Origin: a virus | Length of the DNA stretch: 21,905 nucleotides | IMG/VR virus record: IMGVR_UViG_3300036906_000050 | Span: 1-21,905 of that record | Reading direction: 5' to 3' (one strand) | In this document: positions 13,605 to 21,425 of the stretch, piece by piece | Position numbering within the stretch: the stretch's first letter is position 1 | How the letters are laid out: each line of letters opens with the position of its first letter | The notes under the pieces: model-generated | Seen by the model: only the letters and a program-made list of their open reading frames with translations | What the model was told of the DNA's origin: nothing | The model's database searches: none | Made by a program: the position numbers and the translations under genes

Positions 13605-14471
13605 ATGCCCGCCGCGCCCTACGATTCGCTGATGGTTGTCAGAAACACCGTACAGGCTCGCCTGAACGGTGCGCTGGACAGTCTTCAGCCGATCAGCGGG
13701 AAGATTTTGGAGAATTCCTCGTACTTCTCGCAGCAGGCGGTGAACAACGCTTGGCGAAACGCCCAGGACTATCTCGCGGAGCGTGGCTTTGCGGACCTAC
13801 TCAACGAAGCGGTAATTTCCGGCTTTCCGATAGTGGCATCGCTTGACCCCGCCACCCAAGTCCGGCTCGACTGGACAGGATGTTCAGACGGTGTGACCAG
13901 TTATACCACTCCGTTCCTGCCTTCGGAATGCACTCACCCACTGAAGATTTGGGAGCGGTGGAGCAACCAAAACGCTGAGTTTTCCCAGACGCCGATGGAA
14001 AAGATTCTCGACGGGCTACCGGCGTGGCAAAAGGCGATGGCAAACCGCTGCTGGGAGTGGCGGAACAATGCGATTTGGATGCCCGGCGCGCTGATGGTTG
14101 AGGACTTCAGAATCCGGTACGTCAAGTACCTGCCGGATTTTGTGGACAACTTCGCCGGAAAAACCTTTGACGAGATGCCCGGAACCTTCGATGAGACAAG
14201 CGGAACATTTGACGAGGCGGGAGGAACTCTGGTTCGTGTTCATTGGTTCGAGCAACCTGTCCCCATCATGCGGTGCTCGGACGGATTCTCGTGGTTCATC
14301 TGCGCCGAATTCGCGGAGGCGCAGGGTAAAGTGGAAGTCGCAGATCGGTTCCTCCAGAGGGGGAAGGATGCCTTTGGCAGAATCTTCAATCTGGACGCGG
14401 CCGCGGATCAGCGAGTGAACATCCGGCGCCGGCCGCACAGCGGGCGAGGGAACGGAAGATCATACTATTAG
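13605..14471 (+). CDS. Connector/adaptor-like structural protein, paralogue 3 of 3
   Basis: This 288-residue protein is the most divergent of the three. It keeps PYDSL, RLNGAL, NNAWR, WEWRNNAIWMPGA, DFRIRYVKYLPDFVDN and QPVPIMRC, but loses the LDPLS that follows in the others (SDGFSW instead). It alone has an insertion at about residues 185-206 made of three repeats around TFDE. The C-terminus is strongly basic (RRRPHSGRGNGRSYY), unlike the Pro/Lys tails of the other two, and could contact DNA or an acidic partner. The start is ATG 13605, three bases after the previous stop. Confidence 0.8.
   Translation: MPAAPYDSLMVVRNTVQARLNGALDSLQPISGKILENSSYFSQQAVNNAWRNAQDYLAERGFADLLNEAVISGFPIVASLDPATQVRLDWTGCSDGVTSYTTPFLPSECTHPLKIWERWSNQNAEFSQTPMEKILDGLPAWQKAMANRCWEWRNNAIWMPGALMVEDFRIRYVKYLPDFVDNFAGKTFDEMPGTFDETSGTFDEAGGTLVRVHWFEQPVPIMRCSDGFSWFICAEFAEAQGKVEVADRFLQRGKDAFGRIFNLDAAADQRVNIRRRPHSGRGNGRSYY
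14157..14222 (+). repeat. Three in-frame TFDE repeats in paralogue 3
   Basis: Codons 185-206 of the third connector paralogue read GKTFDEMP, GTFDETS, GTFDEAG: units of 24, 21 and 21 bases. The other two paralogues lack this segment, so it is a lineage-specific insertion just before the QPVPIMRC motif. Confidence 0.8.
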
Positions 14472-14480
14472 GAGAACAAC

Positions 14481-14861
14481 ATGGCAGCGGCAGTCACAGT
14501 TACCAACATCGACAACACGATGAAGCAGTTCATCGTGGACGGAATAATCGCCCTGACCGGGAACTACGGCACCAGCGGCGGCGCGGACCCCCACGGCGAC
14601 CCTCTGGACCTGTCCGGCCTCGGGGTGCCCAGCAACTCGCTTCCGACGCTGGTTCAGATCGTGGAGCAAAGCCCCGCGGGTGCGCTTTCGAGCGGCAACA
14701 CCTACGAATATATGCCCGGCACAACACAGGCTAACGGACAGCTTCAGATCCGCGCCGCGGGTGGTGGGGAGATCACTCCCGGCGGCGCTTACGGCACCCC
14801 GCCGTTCAGTGTGACCGGATTCGTGCTATTCATCCGCGCCTGGTTCCCCTCGTTCATCTAA
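14481..14861 (+). CDS. Small structural protein (126 aa)
   Basis: ATG 14481 is preceded by AGGAGA at 14470-14475. The 126-residue product has a short amphipathic N-terminus, then Gly/Ser/Thr-rich, beta-strand-like sequence (QIVEQSPAGALSSGNTYEYM and GTTQANGQLQIRAAGGGE), and a hydrophobic end (VTGFVLFIRAWFPSFI). The composition fits a small beta-sandwich virion protein, such as a decoration or tail accessory protein. There is no signal peptide, and the hydrophobic end is too aromatic and short of charge to call a membrane anchor with confidence. It lies between the connector paralogues and the large tail protein. No family is recognised. Confidence 0.8.
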   Translation: MAAAVTVTNIDNTMKQFIVDGIIALTGNYGTSGGADPHGDPLDLSGLGVPSNSLPTLVQIVEQSPAGALSSGNTYEYMPGTTQANGQLQIRAAGGGEITPGGAYGTPPFSVTGFVLFIRAWFPSFI

Positions 14862-14871
14862 GGAGGTCGTT

Positions 14872-17800
14872 TTGGCCTTCAACGTATCCGGCGGCGTGGA
14901 AGTGCCGCTCAATACTTTCGGATCGCTTGTCACGGAGACGGCCCCGGAGCAATTGCCCGAGGGCGTGTCTCCCGACAATCAGGACGTGGTGTATGCCCCC
15001 GGCCAAGTAGCAAGTCGCCCTGGACTCCACAAGGTTCTGGAGACCCCACTGGCCGCCGGCGACCCAAACAACCTCGTACCGACCCTGACGAACGGCGGGA
15101 GTTTCGTTGACCCGACAGGGACGCTGCGGAACGTGTATTTCGACTCGAACGGTATGATCTGGGTGGAAACGACGCTCGGGACGCTGGTTGCGGTTTCCAC
15201 ACCTTCCACGCCCGGATGCTGGATGAAGTCAATAACCGCCTTTGGCCGCCAGTACGTCGCCATCAGCGACGGCTTGCATGGGCAGGAAGTGCCGCTCCAA
15301 TTCGATGGCACAAACTGGGACCGGGTGACTCAGGACGGCCCCGGCGCCCCGCCCACAGTCGCATCTGTGGCGCTTCCTCCCGTTCTACTGGTAGGCAGCG
15401 GATCGGCAAGTCTGACACCCTACGAGGTTCAGCCGGGAGCACAAAACCCCGATGGTTCCTATTCGCAGATTCTCGCCTTCACCAGTAGCGCGTGGCCGCT
15501 GGCAATTGGTCCGGGCGATTCTCTCACACTCGCGGGATACACCGGAACGAATGACTCGAACTACAACGGCACGTTCACGGTGTTGGCGACGTATCAGGGC
15601 AGCACGAATCTGCTGGTCCTCGGAGCGTACCTCCCGGCTGGAACGGCATACAGTGCGGTGACTGCGGGGATCACTTGGAGCGCGGTTACGGGGAGTTTGG
15701 TTCGATCTAGCAATACGGTTACGGCCACCACAGCGAAGGCGCATCAACTCCAAGTCGGATACGAAGCACAGATCGCAGGAGTCGGGGCGGCGGAGGTGGG
15801 CGGCGGGATTTCCTCAATTGTCATTGACAACGAGGATCTGCCGGGATTGGCAACGGTGACTACCGCTTCGAAGCATGGGCTTGTGCCCGGATGTCAAGTC
15901 ATTCTCGCGGGCGTTCAGCCGGTCGCGGTTGGCGGCGCGATCACGGCGGCATCGTGGGCCGGTGGAATTGCTGAGATCACCACCACCAGCGCACATGGTC
16001 TAACGCCGGGTTGCCAAGTGACCGTAGCAGGCACCGGAGCGGGGGGCGTGAACGGAACTTTCTCTGTTCTCACCGTTCCTTCACCAACCACATTCACTTA
16101 CGTCTTCACTCCGATAGCTACGGTTACGATTTCTCTGAGCGGTCCCACTGTTACGCTCGTTTGGCCTATTCCAGACAGCAGCGCACCCACCTACTTCGAG
16201 GTCGTCGCTACTCCGACACCTACGAGCTTTCAGGTAGAAGTGACGTACTCTGACGGCACTTGGACGACTGGTACAGTCTCGTTCGCTTGGAATGGGACGT
16301 TCTTCGTCGCCTCGGTTCCTTCGGCAACATCGTTCACATACCAACAGTACGGACCAAACGCCACTTCGTCATCCACAACAGGGACCGTGACACCTTACGG
16401 TCAAGCGGCCCCTGGAGTTCACCAGTGCCAAGTTCATTTCCTGACACGCCAGGGATACACCACCCGTCCCAGCCCGCCGGTTCAATTCGTGGCAAATGGC
16501 GGCCAGTTCGTGAGTGTGTCCGGCATACCGATAGGGCCTCCCAATGTTGTTGCGCGTATCCTGGCTTTCACCGGAGCGCAGGGAGCCTATTTCTTCTACA
16601 TTCCCGTGCCAGCGCTGGTGAACGGCCAGCAGGTTTCGACAGCAACGCAGATCAATGACAACACAACGACCGCCGTTCTGCTCGACTTCTCCGACGTGAC
16701 ACTCTACTCCTCGTTGGGCGTCTCGATCCCAGGGAACAATCTCGCCAGCCAGATCATTCTCGACGGAGCTTTGGGATTCGGATTCTATGGTTCCCGCCTT
16801 CTGGCTTACGGCCAGCGGAACAAAATTCAGAACCTATTGAACATGGGATTCGAGGGCGGCGCTTTGCCAACGAGCTCCACCGCGCCGACTGGTTGGACGT
16901 TGGCAGGTACGGCAGTATTGGCAGCGGGGCACTTCGGGGAGGGACTGAGCATATCGCCCAGCTCCTCAATCTCACAGTCAGTATACCTCGACGCCTACCA
17001 GGGCGCTCCGATTCTACAGCCGAATACCGCCTACAAGTTTCGCGCATGGCTCAAACCAAGTACCGCCGGTCTGACCGTAACCGTCACAGTCAGTTCCATT
17101 CTGGGAACCTTTTCCAGCAGCATTTCATTCTCAACCGGAATGAGCACCAGTGGTTCATGGCTGGAGGCAACTTTCGCTACGAAGACTCCGAGCGCGATCC
17201 CGAGCGACATGCTTTTGACGATTGCTGTAGCCGGTTCCGCGGGGACGGTTCTGGTTGATGAATGCAGCCTAATCTATGCCGATTCTCCTTACGCCGATCA
17301 AATGATGTTCGCCAGCTACATAGACAACCCGGAAGCGTTCGACGGAGTTTCCGGCAAGTTTGGGCCATCCGAAGACGTTCACAAGGCCATGGACTTTGCC
17401 ATTGTGCGGGACAACCTGTACATCCTGACCCAAGACCCGGCGGGGCGCCTGCACGAGACCAGCGACAACGGAACGACGGAACCGTCCGGTTGGACCGTGC
17501 GCGAGATCGGAGCCAACTGCGGAGCGCTGTCGGCGTTCTGCACGGCGCATTCCCAGGCCGACGATGCGAGCGCAGGCGGCGGCGAAGAGTGGTTTGCGTG
17601 GGCGAGCGCGAGCGGTGCGCGGATTTTCGGCGGGGACCAGCCTTACAAGATAAATCAGGAACTCGCGCCGGATTGGGCGAATATCAACCCGGCAGCAGCA
17701 TTGACCATCTGGGCGCTGAACGATCCGGTTTCCAGGACGCTATATTTCGGCCTTCCGATGGGAAGCGCAACCGCAGCGAGTCTAGTCCACCCGATGAGTT

Positions 17801-18429
17801 ACCGGCAACTGGACAGCCCAGCCCAGATTGCCGCATCGCCGCCGATTCACGTCTCGTATACCGGGCGGTTGATCGCCACGGACAACACCAGAAAGTGGAC
17901 GCGCTGGAACCTGCCTATCAACGGAGCCGCACTGATGTATCGCGCTCCCGGAGTCCTCTCGGTCGTATTCTTCGGTGGCAACGGGCAGGCACCTGGCGCC
18001 GCGGCTGGATTCGGCAACGCCTACAGCCTGGACCCGACGAAGTTGACGGATGACGATTACGGCCAGATTGTCCCGTACTACACCACATACTTTTTCGTGG
18101 GCCACGACAATGAGAGGATGTTGAAACTGGACTCACACCGGAAGATGCTGGCCTATCTCACAGCGGCGATTCGAGGAACCGGGACGCTGACTATCACGGT
18201 ATTTTCGAACTCCCTGACAAACCCTTGGGCGATCACCGGGGTGCGCCCGCTGGCTGCCACCCCGAACAATGACCTCGGATGGGCCGGCGGTTCGGCCACG
18301 GCGGAGCGCATTGCAATCAAGATCGCCAGTGCGCCGCTGCCAGGACAGACGGATAACGGTTTCCTGCTTACCAAACTGGTGCCCACGTTGCGGCCGGCCG
18401 CGAGACTGCCGGTAAGGGGCGCGCCATGA
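14872..18429 (+). CDS. Large beta-rich tail protein with repeats and jelly-roll insertion (1185 aa)
   Basis: The start is TTG 14872, supported by a textbook AAGGAGG (14860-14866) five bases upstream. The N-terminus (NTFGSLVTETAPEQLPEGVS, then PDNQDVVYAPGQVASRPGL) is the typical opening of short-tailed phage tail nozzle or stabilisation proteins of the P22 gp10 / T7 gp12 kind, which are beta-propeller-like. Residues about 284-412 contain three related repeats with an H(G)L-xxG-xxV-x-AG core. Residues about 656-802 look like a carbohydrate-binding jelly-roll (FEGGALPTS, then PNTAYKFRAWLKPS, and VDECSL). The C-terminal third (about 805-1185) returns to propeller-like sequence (SGARIFGGDQPYKINQEL). 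It is far larger than the roughly 470-800 residues usual for such proteins because of these insertions. The exact tail role is inference. Confidence 0.75.
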   Translation: MAFNVSGGVEVPLNTFGSLVTETAPEQLPEGVSPDNQDVVYAPGQVASRPGLHKVLETPLAAGDPNNLVPTLTNGGSFVDPTGTLRNVYFDSNGMIWVETTLGTLVAVSTPSTPGCWMKSITAFGRQYVAISDGLHGQEVPLQFDGTNWDRVTQDGPGAPPTVASVALPPVLLVGSGSASLTPYEVQPGAQNPDGSYSQILAFTSSAWPLAIGPGDSLTLAGYTGTNDSNYNGTFTVLATYQGSTNLLVLGAYLPAGTAYSAVTAGITWSAVTGSLVRSSNTVTATTAKAHQLQVGYEAQIAGVGAAEVGGGISSIVIDNEDLPGLATVTTASKHGLVPGCQVILAGVQPVAVGGAITAASWAGGIAEITTTSAHGLTPGCQVTVAGTGAGGVNGTFSVLTVPSPTTFTYVFTPIATVTISLSGPTVTLVWPIPDSSAPTYFEVVATPTPTSFQVEVTYSDGTWTTGTVSFAWNGTFFVASVPSATSFTYQQYGPNATSSSTTGTVTPYGQAAPGVHQCQVHFLTRQGYTTRPSPPVQFVANGGQFVSVSGIPIGPPNVVARILAFTGAQGAYFFYIPVPALVNGQQVSTATQINDNTTTAVLLDFSDVTLYSSLGVSIPGNNLASQIILDGALGFGFYGSRLLAYGQRNKIQNLLNMGFEGGALPTSSTAPTGWTLAGTAVLAAGHFGEGLSISPSSSISQSVYLDAYQGAPILQPNTAYKFRAWLKPSTAGLTVTVTVSSILGTFSSSISFSTGMSTSGSWLEATFATKTPSAIPSDMLLTIAVAGSAGTVLVDECSLIYADSPYADQMMFASYIDNPEAFDGVSGKFGPSEDVHKAMDFAIVRDNLYILTQDPAGRLHETSDNGTTEPSGWTVREIGANCGALSAFCTAHSQADDASAGGGEEWFAWASASGARIFGGDQPYKINQELAPDWANINPAAALTIWALNDPVSRTLYFGLPMGSATAASLVHPMSYRQLDSPAQIAASPPIHVSYTGRLIATDNTRKWTRWNLPINGAALMYRAPGVLSVVFFGGNGQAPGAAAGFGNAYSLDPTKLTDDDYGQIVPYYTTYFFVGHDNERMLKLDSHRKMLAYLTAAIRGTGTLTITVFSNSLTNPWAITGVRPLAATPNNDLGWAGGSATAERIAIKIASAPLPGQTDNGFLLTKLVPTLRPAARLPVRGAP

Positions 18430-18980
18430 CAATTCCGCACCTTGACCGAATCCGCAGCATCCCCGAGCATGGCCAGTGGCTCTACGAGGCGCTACAGGCC
18501 ATCCAGCAGCAATCCACCACCCATGAAGAGCAGACGAACTCGAACCCCAAAGGGGCACCGCAGCCACCGCCGCCGGTGGATGGCGTCAAAGTCACCGGGC
18601 GAGACGGGCATCTCCACGTTGCCATCACGGACAACGGAAACATCTTCAGGGGAGTCCGGTATTACTGCGAGCACGCCGACAACCCCCATTTCACCAATCC
18701 CCAAATAGTGCCGATGCACGATTCGCGGAACGTCTCGATCCCCGTGGGAAACCAGGCGCGGTACGTGCGGGTGTTCTCGGCATATTCGGAGAGCGCGCCA
18801 TCCGCGCCAGTCTACCACGGCGGGGCCGCGTCTCCGAAAGCGGTGAACGGTGGTGGTTCAGGGCCGGGCCCGGCGTTCCTGCCATCTCAGGGGAGTGGAA
18901 CTGGCGCGGCGGGGCAGGGATTGAGCGGGCCTGGGCCGGTTCCATTCAGGTCTGCGACGGGAGCGCCACCAGTGAGGTAA
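18426..18980 (+). CDS. Virion protein with fibronectin-III-like domain (184 aa)
   Basis: ATG 18426 overlaps the tail-protein stop as ATGA. A helical N-terminus (WLYEALQAIQQQSTTHEEQ) is followed by a Pro linker (PQPPPPVDGV). Residues about 52-130 look like an FN3 or similar Ig-like sandwich (KVTGRDGHLHVAIT, GVRYYCEHADN, SIPVGNQARYVRVFSAYSES), a type of domain often found on phage surface proteins. From about residue 130 the tail is a Gly/Ser/Pro-rich disordered segment. It probably binds the neighbouring tail protein or a cell-surface glycan; neither is shown by the sequence. Confidence 0.75.
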   Translation: MTIPHLDRIRSIPEHGQWLYEALQAIQQQSTTHEEQTNSNPKGAPQPPPPVDGVKVTGRDGHLHVAITDNGNIFRGVRYYCEHADNPHFTNPQIVPMHDSRNVSIPVGNQARYVRVFSAYSESAPSAPVYHGGAASPKAVNGGGSGPGPAFLPSQGSGTGAAGQGLSGPGPVPFRSATGAPPVR

Positions 18981-18981
18981 T

Positions 18982-19359
18982 ATGCACGTTCGCGGGCTGA
19001 AAATGTCGGACATCCCGATTCTCCGCCAGATGGCAGAGGCGAGCGGCTTCCCGTATCCGGACCCGCTGAAACTCGAAGCCGTCCGCGTGGTAGCCGACGA
19101 TGACGACCGGCCCCTCATGGTGGCTGGCGCGGAAAGGCTGATTCAGGCGTACCTGTGGTGTGGAAATTTCCAGCGGCCACATGCAAAAGTCTTCGCCATG
19201 CGGCTTCTCCAGGACGAAATGATTGCCGCGTTGAAAGCAAAGGGGTACGATAGTATCGAAGCGTTCATCCCGCCGACTTTGGCAAAACGCTTCGGGCGGC
19301 GGTTGGTAAAGACATTCGGCTGGCGGAAGAACTGGCAATCGTGGAATAAGGAGTTCTGA
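18982..19359 (+). CDS. GNAT-like acetyltransferase-fold protein (125 aa)
   Basis: ATG 18982 follows GTGAGGT just upstream. The opening HVRGLKMSDIPILRQMAEAS resembles the first strand and helix of GNAT N-acetyltransferases. KVFAMRLLQDEMIAALKAKG and the closing AFIPPTLAKRFGRRLVKTFG match later helix and strand elements, including the place where acyl-CoA-binding proteins have a helix ending in a Phe-Gly near the end. The full acetyl-CoA motif A (Q/R-x-x-G-x-G/A) is not clearly present, so activity is doubtful. T7-like phages carry a related-looking protein among the internal virion proteins, which fits this position before Ala/Gly-rich proteins. Confidence 0.65.
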   Translation: MHVRGLKMSDIPILRQMAEASGFPYPDPLKLEAVRVVADDDDRPLMVAGAERLIQAYLWCGNFQRPHAKVFAMRLLQDEMIAALKAKGYDSIEAFIPPTLAKRFGRRLVKTFGWRKNWQSWNKEF

Positions 19360-19360
19360 T

Positions 19361-19915
19361 ATGGCGCGCGGATCATCGCAGGCAACCGGGGCGGCGACCA
19401 GCGCCCAGGATCTCAGTAACACGTATTCCGGCAATGCCGCTTCGCTGTTCTCGACGTTGGAGCCGACGCTGGCAACCGAGGCCGCGCACCCGGCGGGAAT
19501 GGCGCCCACGGACCTTGCGGCGGCGAACACGGCTGGAATGCAGGCTGGTGGCGGAACCCAGGCGGCGGCCACGGGTCAAGGGGCGCTCCGGGCGGCGCGG
19601 ACACGGAACATCGGCGGCGGGGATGCGGCGATAGCATCGGCGGCGCGTTCTGGAGGCCAGCAGGCTTCGAACGCCGCGCTTCAGACGATCCTGAAGAACG
19701 CCGCACTCAAACAGACCCAACAGCAGGCTGGGATCAAGGGCATGGAGGGGCTGTTCTCCGAGAATCTGGCCGGCGGGAACCAGGCACTCGGGCAAGTGGC
19801 GGGCGACGTGAACGCGAACACGAATGCTGAGAATGCTTCATGGGATTGGGCCAAAGACTTCATGGACCCCCTTTTGGGGGCCGCCTCTTCGGGAGCAGGG
19901 GCCTATTTCAGATAA
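19361..19915 (+). CDS. Ala/Gly-rich probable internal virion protein (184 aa)
   Basis: ATG 19361 is preceded by AAGGAG (19348-19353) at an ideal distance. The 184-residue product is very rich in Ala, Gly, Gln, Asn and Thr, with almost no aromatic residues before its end, and short helical stretches (NAALQTILKNAALKQTQQQA). Such composition is typical of ejection or internal head proteins that travel with DNA through the tail, as P22 gp7/gp16/gp20 and T7 gp14 do. It is directly followed by two further proteins of this type. No enzymatic motif is visible. Functional assignment is by composition and position only. Confidence 0.7.
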   Translation: MARGSSQATGAATSAQDLSNTYSGNAASLFSTLEPTLATEAAHPAGMAPTDLAAANTAGMQAGGGTQAAATGQGALRAARTRNIGGGDAAIASAARSGGQQASNAALQTILKNAALKQTQQQAGIKGMEGLFSENLAGGNQALGQVAGDVNANTNAENASWDWAKDFMDPLLGAASSGAGAYFR

Positions 19916-19928
19916 GGGGACAAGCATA

Positions 19929-21425
19929 ATGGCACTTCTCGATCCCTACAACCCGGATGAGTTCGAGCGGCTGAGACGCGAGCCGCCTGTTGGATATCCC
20001 GAGCCTCCGATACCAGGCGCGATGCCGGTTCCCCGTTTGGCGCCGCCCGCGCCCGAAGTACCGAGCCTTGTTCGCGCTCCTCAGAATGGAGCCGCCGCCC
20101 CCCTTCAGACGGCAGCCCCAGGGGGCGGCCTGACCTCACCGCCCCCATCCCAACCTGTAGGGCCGGTTCAACCGACCGCCCAGCAGCGGCTATCGACGCT
20201 CGAAACTTCACCAAGCGGAATCGGAGGCATCAAACACGCCGCCGCGCGCATCCCGCTCCAGGTGCTCGATGCCGTGGGCAGCACTTTCCTTCCCGGTCTG
20301 ATGATGGGTCTGCCCGGTACGCAGCTTCACCATAATCTGATGGTGCGCGGCGCGGAGCGAAACGTGTCGGATGAACAGGCACAGCAAGCGGCCGCGGCCA
20401 GCCGACAAAAGACTGGCGCGGAAGCGGAAGAACTCGGGGCACGGACGGCGCACGAGAACGCGGAAGCGAAACTCGCCGGCCAGCAAGCCGAAACGATGGC
20501 TGAAGAGGGAAAGCGCGCGCCAAAAGGGAACTTCATCACGGTCGGGACCGGACTCTATGACGCCAACGAGGGAAAATGGATCAGGGAGCCGCAAGACAAA
20601 GCGGATCTATACGAGATTTCTCCAGAGCGAGGTAAGGCTCTCGGATTGACGCCGAACGATAAGGGCGAATACTGGATTCCCAAGCAGGCGGTGGGTTCTC
20701 TCTTGAAGCCGCCGGCTGAAAAGGTAAAATCACCTGAACAGCAATTCATCGACGAATATCAAGGAAAGCACCCCGGTTCCTCGATTGCCGACGCGGAAAC
20801 GGCCTTCAAAAAGATCCAGCCACCGGAGAAGCCGGAAAGAACGCCCCAGACCATGATGATCGGCCCGGATGGAGTGGCGAAAGTTGTGAGGCCAGGAGAT
20901 ACTGTCGATCCTGGTTCCAGGACTCCACAACAGCAGGGTAGTGTGAACACGCCTACCATGCAGATGCGGACGGCTGGCAGCCGCGCCGAACTTGCCGCCA
21001 GCCAAGTGCCCGGAATTATCCAGGAAGTAATCCGGCTCAAAGATCAACTGGGTCCAGTGGCGGGTCGGTGGAACGAATTCATGCAGGGGAAGGTAGGCGC
21101 GCCAAACCAAGAGATAGCTGGCCTCAGAACGGATTTGCTTTTCCTGTCTTCGGCTGTGGCTCTGGCCCATGCCGTTGGCCGCCTGCCAGAGAACTTGCGT
21201 GAAGAATTCGACCAGATGATTAACGCCCCGACGCAAGATCCGGACAACCTCGTGACCGTCCTCACCCATGTGCAAAAATGGATGCAGGACAACGCAAAGT
21301 ACATGAAGGGCGAGCAGGGGCAGACGCCAGGCGGCGGAGGCCAGGCGGTTGGCACCGTTCAGGGTGGCTACCGATTCAAAGGCGGCGACCCCGGTAATCA
21401 GGCGAGTTGGGAAAAGGTGAAGTGA
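19929..21425 (+). CDS. Probable internal/ejection virion protein (498 aa)
   Basis: ATG 19929 is chosen with AAGGGGA (19914-19920) upstream; the frame is open further upstream, but that part lies within the preceding gene. The first 85 residues are Pro-rich and disordered. Residues about 125-190 are an Ala/Gln/Glu-rich helical stretch (DEQAQQAAAASRQKTGAEAE). The rest alternates charged and Gly/Pro-rich segments, with a hydrophobic patch TDLLFLSSAVALAHAVGRLP around 400-420. No lytic transglycosylase or peptidase motif is recognised. Together with its neighbours it fits a set of proteins carried inside the head and injected with the genome. Confidence 0.75.
   Translation: MALLDPYNPDEFERLRREPPVGYPEPPIPGAMPVPRLAPPAPEVPSLVRAPQNGAAAPLQTAAPGGGLTSPPPSQPVGPVQPTAQQRLSTLETSPSGIGGIKHAAARIPLQVLDAVGSTFLPGLMMGLPGTQLHHNLMVRGAERNVSDEQAQQAAAASRQKTGAEAEELGARTAHENAEAKLAGQQAETMAEEGKRAPKGNFITVGTGLYDANEGKWIREPQDKADLYEISPERGKALGLTPNDKGEYWIPKQAVGSLLKPPAEKVKSPEQQFIDEYQGKHPGSSIADAETAFKKIQPPEKPERTPQTMMIGPDGVAKVVRPGDTVDPGSRTPQQQGSVNTPTMQMRTAGSRAELAASQVPGIIQEVIRLKDQLGPVAGRWNEFMQGKVGAPNQEIAGLRTDLLFLSSAVALAHAVGRLPENLREEFDQMINAPTQDPDNLVTVLTHVQKWMQDNAKYMKGEQGQTPGGGGQAVGTVQGGYRFKGGDPGNQASWEKVK

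Noticed and set aside
17262-18053. 263-codon plus-strand frame inside the tail gene
   Set aside because: It is an alternative frame, Arg-rich, within a well-supported 1185-codon gene and without a ribosome site.
19867-19880. CCCCC-TTTT-GGGGG hairpin as a terminator
   Set aside because: It lies inside a coding region (Asp-Pro-Leu-Leu-Gly codons) and is not followed by a T-run.
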